This document shows positions 47,654 through 59,620 of a stretch of DNA of 64,000 bases, piece by piece. The stretch is from positions 13,065,501-13,129,500 of the forward strand of contig NC_088323.1 of the NCBI RefSeq assembly GCF_910592395.1. The letters run 5' to 3'. The notes under the pieces are model-generated. The model ran no database searches and was not told the DNA's origin. It saw only the letters and a program-made list of their open reading frames with translations. The position numbers and the translations under genes were made by a program. The stretch's first letter is position 1. Each line of letters begins with the position of its first letter. The stretch is from Lineus longissimus. Its lineage: Eukaryota > Nemertea > Pilidiophora > Heteronemertea > Lineidae.

Positions 47654-50307
47654 TTTAAATATCAGCTGCCCGAGAGACCATCTTCTTTCCCGAAAAATAG
47701 AAAGCGAGATTATATAAGTGAGTACTGATAGAATTGCAATATAAATTAGGGACAAATTATTGAGCAGCTAAGCAACTCTAATAGAAAGCGAAAATAATGA
47801 TAATAACATTATTATTTAAAGTGCTAACAGGGCTACTCTATGGTAAAGCCTTTCTAAACGCTGTACAATAAGTTTTACAAAACATCATGATGACACTGTA
47901 AAACATTGTGCGCAAATTTACAAAGTGATTGTAAACTTTTTTTGCAAGTTACAACAGGAAAAAATGTGTAGAGGTCACAAAATAGTTCCCATTGAAGAAC
48001 CCGTCTCAAAAAACTAAAATTGACTCTTACTGAATAATGGTAGATAGTACGTGTTATACAAAATAGAATCCCTAGGTAAAACATTGTCTGAATAAATGCG
48101 TTTTAAGCGACTTCTTAAAATTGACCATTTCTGTAACGCCTTGGATAACGCCTCTCATTGGAATCGTCAGAAAGCCAACACTAGTAAAAAATTACTCATC
48201 TGAAGTAGACATGGTATGTCAAAGTTAAAAAAGACACTTGTTTTTCTCAAGGAAATCTCTGACAATTGACTCCCACGATCTGGAAAACACAAGTTTTTCC
48301 ACTTCAGAAACAAACATTTTCAGCCTAAATGACACCATAAATTAAACCATCACCTCATCTGACCAAGCCATCCGATAATAGTTGATGACTCTTCTTCCTG
48401 ATATCGACAAAAAACAATTACCGGCCAGAAATGTAACCAATCTGACTTGGTTCTGTTCAGACAATACCAAACACGTGGATTTCTCCCGCCATTTATTAAT
48501 GAGCTTATTCATAGCACTATCACCAGCCACTCAGCGGTAAGTGTGTCAGTCAGTCTGCTACATTGTAGCTAATAGAATGATATCTACCCCATAATCCTGG
48601 GAGTTTAACGACTTAAAGGGGGACTACAGGCAGGAGCAGAGGGGCTACTTTGGCCATCTTCAGGTGGCTAACATACACAGCAAGGGCGCTGGGTCATGTC
48701 AGATTCAGCACTATATGTAATCCTCGTACAAGCGTGAATCACTTCGACGTACTGTGAGATGTGATACACCCCTATTGGCGACTTTGTGTAACTTTATCTT
48801 TCCTGCCTAGCTGCTGTCTATATTGTCCCTTTAAGAATGGCCATGAAAACACTGCCACACATCGTAGTAAGGTAATAAGGGGGAGAGTAACCATATATAA
48901 AACTGGTATATTATCATGTAGGTAATTTGATTTCATATTTTCAATTGTCAACATGCTGCAGTTCAGTTTAAGGTCAACACATTTCAAAACCAATTATTTA
49001 TTTCTTAAATAATCTTACATTTCAATCTTAATAAGTTCACTCATAGACCGACCAAATTGGGCGGAGTTTTAATTGATATACTGATTGAAATACTATTGAC
49101 CCAATAATGCCCGGGTCTGGCCGAGTACTTTTCTGGGCACCCAGTTCTACGTTATCATTGTAAATAAGGCCACATAAAAAAGAGTTGTTGATCGTCCCCG
49201 CCCGCCCCTACGGAAAAGGCCCGCCCCTAAGTTTGTTTTATTTTTCATAAAAAACACACATTAAAAACGATCTGTTTTTGCATTCAAATTGAACGAAATG
49301 ATAACCCCTCTTCCTCATAAACCTCCTCCCGTTTAATTTACATGTTAATCTCATGAAACAAGTCCTTTTCCCCTAAAATATAAAACCATTCCACGTCGCA
49401 AATGAAGAGCTGGCCGACCGGCCGCCTTTGATCAACTCCATGTGGTTTGAGACAGCGTGGCCCAGATTCCTGCGGTATATTGATTCGGTGAATGATACCA
49501 TCACAGAATCTACGGTATCTCTCACCTTTTAAGTCTCGCGCAGTAAAATACCAATGTGCATCAATTTAATGCATCATACTACGCATGCTTTGCTCGAGAC
49601 TGGGAGAGATCGGAACAATACCAGTGATACTCGTCTCCAAGATAGGTTTGCGTGCATTGAATGCAAGTACTGGGTGGGTATTCTACACTGATAGCCGAGG
49701 TTGCTTTTATTTTGTCGTCTGCGGAAGAGAGAGATCGAGTATGTTTGCATTGTATGCTATTGTGCGTAGATTTTCCCGCATTGTCCCCAAACAAAACTCA
49801 ATTAATTGCATAAAGAATAAAAATAAAAACCACCCACCCACCCCAAGATTTTTGAAAAAAAGGACGCTCAACAATTTTTATTTTATGTGGCCTAATGGTA
49901 GTGCACTTTAATACTGTTCAGAAACCGCCAGAATGCTCTCCTGTTATATTCATAACTAAAATGTGTTTGCAATATTTCAAGTGGGCCTGGTTAGCTTTAT
50001 ACTTATATCTTATATGTATCCCATTTAAAATGGTAACTATGTCTTTTTTATCATAATATATGAGTTGTACGTCATACGGAAAAATATTTTATACTAGAAA
50101 TGAACCAAATATGTAGTGAAGCTGTCCTATGTTACATTTTTCATGTTCAAAGGCATGTTTACCTTTGTCAAATACCTACTGACAAAGTTCATAGCCAATA
50201 CAGTTTCATAGTTTGTGTTCCTTGGAATGGAGCTTTTTAGACAGGGAATTATTTTTCTATCTAGAATAGCATTGTTGTTCAGTATATGTTGTTTGTATAA
50301 CGTTAGT
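47654..50307. other. long stretch without recognisable gene
   Basis: Mostly AT-rich, with no frame showing a domain; the longest frame is 108 codons at 49585-49911. Confidence 0.4.
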
Positions 50308-50495
50308 TGCTCCTTACCGCGCAGTTAAAAGAACTTAGGCCTAGCTCAGTGCACGGCCTATTGTCTTAAAGCCCGCTCGCACCGAGGGCGAAATTTCCAA
50401 TGTTTTACGATCTTATCAACCGGTTATCACAGTTGATAACATCGGCCTTTCTCGAAACGGCTTTCATGGGGTTCGAGATACCATAACCGTCAAGA
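50308..50495 (+). repeat. dispersed repeat family H, copy 1
   Basis: It shares with 52970-53165 and 62215-62410 the order tgctcc...gcagttaaaa, cttaggcc, aaagcccgctcgcacc, cttatcaac/ataacatcg and gctttcatggggttcgata. The three copies are well diverged and all read in the same direction. Confidence 0.65.
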
Positions 50496-52969
50496 GACAT
50501 GAACGTAATGCAACACAATTAATCATGTGATTCTTTGGTTAAAGAATTTGTGACAATTAGTACTCCTGTTTTGGTACAGATCAGCGAATGCGCCGATTCG
50601 TCCTTAATGTATATGGTATGTAATTGTTGTATCGAAGAAATCTGTAGGGGATTTCTAAAATCGGAGTCGCTGCCACTATTTGTTGATTCCATGCCAACGC
50701 GCCTTCTACAAAAATACAAAAGGCGTGTATAGGCTCGTGTGAAGAGAATTAATTTCAATGCGTCAAAATGGCGCCTGATTGGGTGATACTGGTGCGGTAC
50801 CTAATGACATAGGCCAGGCAGGGGAGAAGCCTATTACCAGTAAAACATCAAGTGTTAGAATATTGCAAAATAGGAGGCGGAGAGATAGTTTCATTTCAGT
50901 TTGATTATGCGATCTGTAGATGGCGCACCTGGACGTGTTTCCTCCGAAGCAAAGACCGTCTCAAATAGACTTGAGCCAAATGAAACTGAATATTTTCGTT
51001 GGAAACCAGAAGGAGAGTCTTTTTTTCATATCGTGATTTTATTTTTTTGGATACCTTTTGGCATCACTTATGTGTGCCTTGTTAATTGTGTCTATCATAT
51101 ACCTTTTGTATCAGGTTTCCTGGTTGTTTGTTTTGAGCATGCATCTGCGGAGTAGGGCCAATGTGTATGTTTCGTTACCAGTCACTTGTTATCAGCCAAA
51201 ACACTCTAGTTTTAGTTTTCGAATGCTAAAGAGATAGGGTCTATGTATGAAAAAAAAATTCCTTTCGACTTCGGTCACTTTTGAGATGATCCCTAAGACC
51301 TTTGGTAAAATGCTCTGTGTAGCTCGGTTGTGCGCTTTCTCATCTCGATGAGGTTACCTATATGCACAGTTTGATAATAACTGACAGCAACTTATAATTA
51401 CACAGTATTACGTTATGTGTTTTGTACATGGATGGTGCTGAAAATGTTTCTTATTTCACAAACCCGCGTGACTCGAAATAGATAGATATCTTTATTTACA
51501 AAATGACTGACGTCACGCAAAACTTGAATTCTCCGTGTTCGCTTGCGCATATGACGCTTAACAGAGGATGGTGTGACGTAAAAATATCAACGTCGCGCGA
51601 TTGTTGTTGGTTTCACCAGAGTCTTGTGTCGTCAACCACATCATAAAACATTCTGTGTATTCAATACATTCAGCTCGTCTGTAAATGGCACCTGGTAAAT
51701 TGGTACTGGGCAAATTAGTACAGGGGTAATCGATATCCTTAGACGTCCGAGAATAAAGTGTGTGGGAGCAGATGAGTCGTACTTTATTGATGACGTATTG
51801 AGGTCATTGGTCTTTCTGGAACTACTTCTTAATCCACCACCACCTTGTTTTTCTATGCCTTTCAAGAACTTTCAGCCGACTTTTAGATGCTTTCAAGAAA
51901 AAGTGCCCATACTGCAGTCGAAGCTGTGCGATAAGTGAACGCATTCGGTTTGATAGATTGCACGCCTTATTGAAAAGTGCGTCTGCCCGTTGGACAAAAG
52001 CTCGTGGTTGTTATACAGTACGAGACAACTTCTCAGAGCTTGTCGTTTGCAATAGTATTATATGACGAGGTCTGAGACATTTCTTGCAACATGAATTTCC
52101 AGAAGATGCAATGGGAAAATACTCAATTGCATCAAATTTGTCGCCATATTACATATTGTGTGAGTATCTCACTGGAATCAAAAACTGTGCCATATAATAT
52201 GGACGCGCTTATTAAATTTTGTACAAGCCTGTTCTCGCAGATTTACGTTCTGTCAAAAGTAAATATTCACCATAAAAAACAAAATTATTCATTCACGGTT
52301 TGAAAAATATGCATACATTGAGTCTGAACTCTTAGTGTGACATGTCCTCTAGCATGGAACTAGCCTAATATACTAGATATTGACTTGGTGATGATATTTT
52401 TAAAACGTGATGTTTTCACGACGATAATTTTTTGTCAATCATGTTTTCCATATAAACATGTCTGCAGCGATTTATTTGATGAACATGTCTCGTCATTACC
52501 CGAGAACAACGAACTAAAAATACAACCCACAGGCGATGTCACTATTCTGCAAAACAGAAAAACAACTGACTATTTATTTTTGACGGGACGGCATTACTCT
52601 TATTCCTGTTGGTGCTAAGTTTGGTAAATACCAACTATGGATGATGTCAGTTTCTGGTATAAGATTACGTAAAGTTTGCTCATTCGGAATTGGTTTTGGA
52701 CAAGGACGACTTAAGAGACTGTGCTCACGTCAGTGTGGTAACTGCACGTGTCAAACCTGCATGAGTTCTTTCGTCATTTGATGTGTCTTTAACCCCCTGG
52801 AACATGCTCTGGTGTTAATGTTGCGCCGCAGTCTCCCGTATATAGGAGCTACTGACCACCAAGCCTCACGTTTTGTACATGTTTACACGGTAAATATATT
52901 TTGAACTGGCACTTCAGTTATATGTACATGTAACTGGCACTTCATTTCTCTTTCACTCATAACATTTAT
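50496..52969. other. long stretch without recognisable gene
   Basis: The frame at 50901-51155 (84 codons) has a hydrophobic stretch (FFHIVILFFWIPFGITYVC) that could be a membrane segment, but nothing identifies it as a gene and no splice context is clear. Confidence 0.35.
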
Positions 52970-53165
52970 TTTGCCTCTATCCAAGCAGTTAAGAAAATAC
53001 AGTCTTAGCCCAAATACACTGGCTTTTGTCTTTAAACAATGTCTGCTCGCACCTAGGTCTAATTTCCCTTTGCTCTATTGTCTTATGAAAGGGTTATCAG
53101 GGCATATAATCATGATATCGACCCCCACGTCACAGCTCTCATGGGGTCGATAATCCTTAACAGCC
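52970..53165 (+). repeat. dispersed repeat family H, copy 2
   Basis: It contains gcagttaagaaaatacag, gtctgctcgcacctaggtct, ctctattgtctta and ctctcatggggtcgataat, parallel to the copies at 50308 and 62215. The end carries the inverted pair tatcgaccccca / catggggtcgata. It lies directly before the nested foldback elements. Confidence 0.68.
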
Positions 53166-53194
53166 AGGGGAAAATAGACGTATTGATATTCAAC

Positions 53195-54370
53195 CAAAGT
53201 GAATTGAGAGTTCTAATACTAAGTGATGAATCTTCACCATCTTGACTCGCGAATCGTGAAATTTGAGCGACTTCAACTGGCAGTAGGGGAATGCATAAAT
53301 TCCAAAACCTATTCTATACCGAGCTACTTACTCTCAAGGTACTCCTCATGTATCCATTGTACTCCAAATCGGATTACAAATAGTCAATAAAGCACACATT
53401 TATCCCGAAACACCAAAGAAAGTTTATCGGGCGGCCATATGCATGAACACATTATGCTGTGACGTCACAACAAACCAGAAAGGTAGAGGTACAGAAAGAG
53501 AGCGTGCATGATCCATTTTGAAACATCGACGCGTATTCTCTGGTATCTTGGGATAAATGTGCGCTTTTAATGACATTTGTGATCCGATTTTGAGTACAAT
53601 GGATACATGAGGGGTAACTTGAGAGTAAGTAGCTCGGTATAGAATTGACTTTGAAAATTATGCATGCACTGTCTGCCAGTTGAAGTCACTCAAATTTCAC
53701 GATTCGAGAATGAAGACGGTGAAGATTCATCACTTAGTATTAGAACTCTACGGTGGCCCATAGAGGACATGCGTTTATTTTCAATATATTAGAATATTTT
53801 TTTTTACAATGCGTTTTTTTTCTCTCTAATTACAACCGCCGTCGGATTTATTTCTCACCGCCGAAAAAATAATTCCCACCGCCATGTTAAAAATAATAAT
53901 TCCCACCACCGCCAAGGAAAATAATATCCACCGCGGTGGAAATTAATATCATATCCACCGCGGTGGAAATTAATATCCACCGCGGTGGAAATAATATGTT
54001 TACAACCACGATTGTGGCTGGACTAGTATCAGGTCAAGGAGAGTAACAACATAAGAAAGATCGGAGCGGGAGCTAATTCGTTATTGACACCGGGTGGATA
54101 TTATTTCCGCCGCGCTGGATATTAATTTCCACCGCGGTCGATATTAATTTCCACCGCGGTCGATATTAATTTCCACCGTGGTGGTGGAAATTATTATTTT
54201 TTACCCGGCGGTGGAAATTATTTTTTCGGCGGTGAGAAATAAATCCGACGCCGGTTGTAATTCGAGAGAAAAAAACGCATTGTAAAAAGAAAAATATTCT
54301 AATATATTGAAAATAAACGCATGTCCTCTATGGGCCACCGTAGAACTCTACACATGTAGATATCAATTCA
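53195..54370. mobile_element. outer foldback element (host of a nested element)
   Basis: The left arm starts agtgaattg and continues agagttctaatactaagtg, then through gaatcttcacc and ctcatgtatccattgtact (about 53199-53410). The right arm repeats this inverted (about 53540-53749) and resumes after the inserted element as caattcact near 54370. Each arm is roughly 200 bp and highly similar. The centre (about 53420-53530) is short and unique. The right terminal region is split by the element at 53751-54340. Confidence 0.8.
53751..54340. mobile_element. nested foldback element with 10-bp target duplication
   Basis: Perfect ends cggtggcccatagaggacat and atgtcctctatgggccaccg; the arms stay almost identical for about 180 bp (through cgtttattttcaatatatta, tacaatgcg, gtcggatttatttctcaccg). 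The 10-bp word tagaactcta directly flanks both ends (53741-53750 and 54341-54350) and is part of the outer element's terminus, proving order of insertion. The centre contains about seven ccaccgcggtgg or close palindromes joined by aaattaatatc. A long duplication and long arms fit Mutator-like elements (inference). No ORF. Confidence 0.9.
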
Positions 54371-54672
54371 CTGTGATTCGACCATACTGGTTCCAGTCAG
54401 TCTTTTAAAACCAATGAAACCCTCACACTATTATGACAAGCGCTAGACCAGAGTCTTTCGAAAGACTCTGTCTAGACGTAGTCTATCACAGCATGGGATC
54501 GAAACACCATGCTGGCAACTGTGGCAGACTGTATTTGCTACACTGGAGAACATTCTCGCGACGCATGCAAAATATATGTTCATACACAGTAGTGTCAACA
54601 TAGTGTAATGTTAAAACCAAATAAAATTTGTTCGTTAATGAAGAGCTAGTTTGTTTTATTCGCCTTTTTTGG

Positions 54673-55432
54673 CCATGTAGAATTAGCGCGATGAGCGGAA
54701 TGAGCGGAATAGCATTCCGCGAAGATGACGTCACTTCAGCTGCTACCCTCTATTTCTCCATCGCTGAATTACAGGCAATGTCGGACAAAATGCGATTTCG
54801 TAATGGATTCAGCCTTTCTAACTAGGGCAGTTAGATTCAATCTGGCACATGTCCGAGTGTTGGAAATACTACATAATTGTTCTGAATATTTCTCTCTCTG
54901 ACTCTATGTTATCATTCATGCTAAAAACAATGCAGGGTCAAAGATAATTGACTTTGAAATAAGCTCAAATGCGTAGAAATAAGTGTCGATGTCCGACTGT
55001 CACGTGACTAAAACGTCATCAATATCTTATGCAAATGACCTTGTGAGCTATAAATAGTAACTTCGCGGAATGCTATTAGCGGATTGAGCGGAAATGAGTG
55101 GAATGAGCGGATTCTGTACAAAATATGATATAATTTCATACAAAATGGAACTTCATGAATTCATTAAGTTTTGATTTGTTCGATACGCCACAAAGATTAT
55201 TTGAAATCGCTCTTTACGGTCACCATGACTCGCAATGAGGGCATGAAAACTGGTCTGTAGGGCAGTTAAGTTCAGTCGGTAGCCGTGCGCAGCGCTGTAT
55301 TACTGTACCTCCTTTCGTCTTCAGAGTTCAGGCATAGCGACGATCATCACGACAAATACTGACTTTTCCAGGTGATTGAAGCCCAGAATCCGCTCATTCC
55401 GCTTAATCCGCTCATTCCGCTAATTCTACATG
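54673..55432. mobile_element. inverted-repeat element with gagcggaat sub-repeats
   Basis: The left end is ccatgtagaattagcgcgat then gagcggaatgagcgg; the right end is ccgctcattccgc, ttaatccgctcattccgcta and attctacatgg. The subterminal (at)gagcgga units occur three to four times at each inner end. The left side is split by the 370-bp MITE at 54708-55077. No coding content. Confidence 0.8.
54708..55077. mobile_element. MITE family E, copy 2 (nested)
   Basis: Perfect inverted ends aatagcattccgcgaag and cttcgcggaatgctatt; the body is nearly identical to 15152-15523. It lies within the gagcggaat repeats of the surrounding element (tgagcgg before, agcggattgagcgg after). Its termini are more complete than those of copy 1. 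Confidence 0.87.
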
Positions 55433-56081
55433 GCTGTCTTTTTTCTATCCCTCAGACAATTGAAATAAGGGGACATTCTTCATGGTTTGGTTCTCGTGAA
55501 TTCAGTTTGCAAGGGTGTAGCGAAGGGGGGGGGACTTAAGTTTTAATTTCAAGACGTTGCAAATTTGCGCTAATTTTTCATTTCTCCGGGATTTATATAC
55601 TTTTTTTCTGTCTGAGGGTAAAATGAAAGAGAATATGCAAATTTTCTCAAGCATATCTATATGAGTCCCACTGCAATTTAAATTAAATGGGATGTCATGA
55701 TCAGTGGTTGCAATAAAGTGCTGAGAGCGCTGCCCTCATAATATGTAACTCGCAAATTGTCGTGTCATTCGCGGAGATAGGGATTAATCAACCTCTACAT
55801 TGGACTTCGTCCGCAGTCTGCGATATTGCACTGGACGATGAATTTGAGGCGAGGTAAATTTGGCCGAACAGTTTAATTTCATCGGATCGATCAAAACATG
55901 CAAAACACGGATAGATAATTATTACCCTTGCTAATATCAAACCGGTTTACATTCCAGTAGACTCACGTGCGGTGGACACCAAAACTGGTAGACAAAGAAT
56001 ATGCCCGGGCTGAATTTCATGCCCCATGCCTTCTGGCATTTTGGAGAATGAGTAAGGTTTAGTTCCAAACAAAGCTGATGG
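55433..56081. other. stretch without recognisable gene
   Basis: No supported gene; a short G run is at about 55527-55533. Confidence 0.4.
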
Positions 56082-56295
56082 AGAGGCTAAGATTTTGATC
56101 CGAGAACGAGGTGGTATTTGGATGATAGATACCGTATTGCCTGTTGCCAGAAATGAGGTGAAACAGTGTGTTTATAATGCCTGGCATACCTCAAAACAAT
56201 AAAACAAAACAATCAGTTTGACTTGATGACGTCAACCAGAGAAAAAAAACCCAACTCGTTCTTGTCCACGTTCTCGGATCAGAATCTTAACCTCT
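56082..56295. mobile_element. MITE family C, copy without expanded hexamer
   Basis: The inverted ends are agaggctaagattttgatcc, gagaacg on the left and cgttctcggatcagaatctt, aacctct on the right. The interior is the reverse complement of that in 19558-19840 (aggcatacc, tcagtttgacttgatgacgt). It has only one or two gaacga units, unlike the expanded copy. Confidence 0.8.
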
Positions 56296-56740
56296 ATCAG
56301 GGCCGTTTACGCGGGAACAAATCAAACCCGAACAGACCAGATCAGATCACATCGATCACGACGTCACAAATGACGTACACTATAAGTCTCCAGTTAAATG
56401 ACGTCAATATGTACATTGAACCAAGGCCCGGTTATTCAAAACCATTTTTGTCCCTAACGCTTGCGTTGAGTCCTATGGGCTTAACTGAAGGAGATAGCGT
56501 GAAGTTAAGTTAATGCCCGCGTTAGTGACAACATTTGTTTTGAACAACCGGGCTGAGACCATATTTTTACAGTTTGTAACCTAGTCACTCTGAACCTTCG
56601 ACCTTTTAATCCAAGTATCTTATCTGGAATCAACCGGCTGATGCGATCCGTGTCTGTATGAATACAACGTGGACGAATTTCCGCCAACGCCAACCTTTGA
56701 TGAGGGGCAGACTTCAGCATGAACCTCATCGTCCCCTGGT
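56296..56740. other. stretch without recognisable gene
   Basis: Frames of 96 codons are open on each strand around 56500 without domain similarity. Confidence 0.4.
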
Positions 56741-56748
56741 TAGGACTG

Positions 56749-57405
56749 TATGGGCGGTTATTACCGAAAATAAAGACAAACCAAAGCAAAGACACTTGTG
56801 TAGCATGTCAAGGACACGTAGATTGATACTCCTATGTGTGCCACATCAAAGACATCTGGAATGCATGTTTTGTTTTTGTTTGATACAGCATAGATAAAAC
56901 TAGACCGCAACCTCTCTGGCATAGACAGTTGTTTTCATGAGCCATACACAGCACAGATAGGACATGACCGCAATACCTCTCTGGACTATACACCACGTCA
57001 AAGATAACGATGCGAAGTCAACAGACGGCGCCACCGTCTTGGGAAAAGTAAAAAGTTGAAGGAGGTTGACACAGTTTTCTAACCTCTATCCATGGTTATG
57101 ATATACTAGTATGATTGATGATGTTGAAAAGAAAGGGGATCTCAAAATACGACAGTCTACTACGAATAGATGCAATAGTGACACAACAACACATGTGCAT
57201 TTTCCCGCTAGTCGCTTATATCAACAAAAACCTGAAGTAGCCGATGTCGTTTTTACTTTTCCCAAGACGGTGGCGCCGTCTGTTGACTTCGCATCGTTAG
57301 ATGTCTTTGATGTGGCACACATAGGAGTATCAATCTACGTGTCCTTGATATGCTGCACAAGTGTCTTTGCTTTGGTTTGTCTTTATTTGCGGTAATAACC
57401 GCCCA
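56749..57405. mobile_element. long inverted-repeat element, 8-bp flank duplication
   Basis: The left arm (56749-56857 plus 57008-57052) and right arm (57246-57405) are inverted and nearly identical: gggcggttattaccg, aaagacaaaccaaagcaaag, ggacacgtagattgatactc, gacggcgccaccgtcttggg. The left arm has about 150 bp extra between catct and aacgatgcg. The word taggactg lies outside both ends (56741-56748 and 57406-57413). The 94-codon frame at 57111-57395 lies inside the element and is not evidence for a gene. An 8-bp duplication fits hAT-type insertion (inference). Confidence 0.82.
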
Positions 57406-57580
57406 TAGGACTGGTTGCGACAATGCTCTGTCCCTCAAAAGCCTCGTGCCCACCCATTGGTCGAAGAATGAACCCTGTTATCACTTGGTTAACGAACATT
57501 TCGATAAAACTATCGAAATAACCTGTCCGACCACATGTTAGCAGGGGATTACTTTTCGCGCCGTCCCATGCAGCCGCACT

Positions 57581-59393
57581 TGTCACAGCCGATGGAGGTG
57601 ACAATACTATCCACGAGATGTCAGCATCCTGTCACAGCCGATGGAGGTGACAATACTATCCACGAGATGTCAGCATCCTGTCACAGCCGATGGAGGTGAC
57701 AATACTATCCACGAGATGTCAGCATCCTGTCACAGCCGATGGAGGTGACAATACTATCCACGAGATGTCAGCATCCTGTCACAGCCGATGGAGGTGACAA
57801 TACTATCCACGAGATGTCAGCATCCTATCACAGCCGATGGAGGTGACAATACTATCCACGAGATGTCAGCATCCTGTCACAGCCGATGGAGGTGACAATA
57901 CTGTCCACGAGAAGGTAGCACTCTGTCACAGGCGACGGAGATGACAATACTATCCGCGAGAAGGTAGCACTCTGTCACAGGCGACGGAGGTGACAATACT
58001 CTCCACGAGAAGGTAGCACTCTGTCACAGCCGATGGAGGTGACAATACTATCCACAAGATGTCAGCATCCTATCACAGCCGATGGAGGTGACAATACTAT
58101 CCACAAGATGTCAGCATCCTGTCACAGCCGATGGAGGTGACAATACTATCCACGAGATGTCAGCATCCTGTCACAGCCGATGGAGGTGACAATACTATCC
58201 GCGAGATGTCAGCATCCTGTCACAGCCGATGGAGGTGACAACACTGTTCACGAGATGGTAGCACTCTGTCACAGGCGACGGAGATGACAATACTATCCAC
58301 GAGAAGGTAGCACTCTGTCACAGGCGACGGAGGTGACAATACTCTCCACGAGAAGGTAGCACTCTGTCACAGGCGACGGAGATGACAATACTCTCCACGA
58401 GAAGGTAGCACTCTGTCACAGGCGACGGAGGTGACAATACTCTCCACGAGAAGGTAGCACTCTGTCACAGGCGACGGAGGTGACAATACTCTCCACGAGA
58501 AGGTAGCACTCTGTCACAGGCGATGGAGGTGACAATACTCTCCACGAGAAGGTAGCACTCTGTCACAGGCGACGGAGGTGACAATACTCTCCACGAGAAG
58601 GTAGCACTCTGTCACAGGCGACGGAGATGACAATACTCTCCACGAGAAGGTAGCACTCTGTCACAGGCGACGGAGGTGACAATACTCTCCACGAGAAGGT
58701 AGCACTCTGTCACAGGCGACGGAGATGACAATACTATCCACGAGAAGATAGCACTCTGTCACAGGCGACGGAGGTGACAATACTCTCCACGAGAAGGTAG
58801 CACTCTGTCACAGGCGACGGAGATGACAATACTCTCCACGAGAAGGTAGCACTCTGTCACAGGCGACGGAGGTGACAATACTCTCCACGAGAAGGTAGCA
58901 CTCTGTCACAGGCGACGGAGGTGACAATACTCTCCACGAGAAGGTAGCACTCTGTCACAGGCGATGGAGGTGACAATACTCTCCACGAGAAGGTAGCACT
59001 CTGTCACAGGCGACGGAGGTGACAATACTCTCCACGAGAAGGTAGCACTCTGTCACAGGCGACGGAGATGACAATACTATCCACGAGAAGATAGCACTCT
59101 GTCACAGGCGACGGAGGTGACAATACTCTCCACGAGAAGGTAGCACTCTGTCACAGGCGACGGAGGTGATAATACAATCCACGAGATGGTAGCACTCTGT
59201 CACAGGCGATGGAGGTGACAATACTCTCCACGAGAAGGTAGCACTCTGTCACAGGCGACGGAGGTGACAATACTCTCCACGAGAAGGTAGCACTCTGTCA
59301 CAGGCGATGGAGGTGACAATACTATCCACGAGATGGTAGCACTCTGTCACAGGCGATGGAGGTGACAACACTGTTCACGAGATGGTAGCACTC
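57581..59393. repeat. 49-bp minisatellite, 37 units
   Basis: The array is exactly 1813 bp, that is 37 units of 49 bp without indels. Two unit types occur: type 1 (cagccgatgg...gatgtcagcatcc) fills units 1-6 and 10-13, and type 2 (caggcgacgg...gaaggtagcactc) fills units 8-9 and 15-35; units 7 and 14 are hybrids. Within type 2, variant units (agatg/actatcc/aagatag) recur 343 bp apart (7 units), showing a higher-order repeat. The period is not a multiple of three, so it is not coding. Confidence 0.95.
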
Positions 59394-59504
59394 TGTTCAA
59401 AAATGTATCGTGTAAATGAGGTCATGATTGCCTCTTAAAGAAATCCAGTATTGGCACAAGTCTTCCTAGCTAAATTGGTAATTACTTTGTTTGCAGCTCA
59501 TTGG

Positions 59505-59620
59505 CTACATAATCAACTACCTGAGGAGCACTCGAAACTGCTGACATTTATGAATGGAAGCTGATTCCCGCCTTAGGTTTAAACCGGGCCGTTCTCCCCA
59601 CTTTTTAAGTTTCGCTATAG
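59505..59620 (-). repeat. dispersed repeat family B, copy 2
   Basis: The reverse complement matches 5660-5800: gaacggcccggtt, aaacctaaggcgggaat, agcttccatt, cagtttcgagt and ggtagttgattatgt in order. No terminal inverted repeat recognised. Confidence 0.7.

Noticed and set aside
50901-51155. 84-codon frame with a membrane-like segment
   Set aside because: Hydrophobicity alone in AT-rich DNA is weak evidence; no start context, splice sites or family similarity.
57111-57395. 94-codon frame with a hydrophobic C-terminus
   Set aside because: It is formed by the right arm of the inverted repeat 56749-57405; the same sequence appears inverted in the left arm, so there is no reason to call it a gene.
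57581-59393. CRISPR-like array of direct repeats
   Set aside because: The 49-bp units are contiguous with no unique spacers, and the context is eukaryotic; it is a minisatellite.
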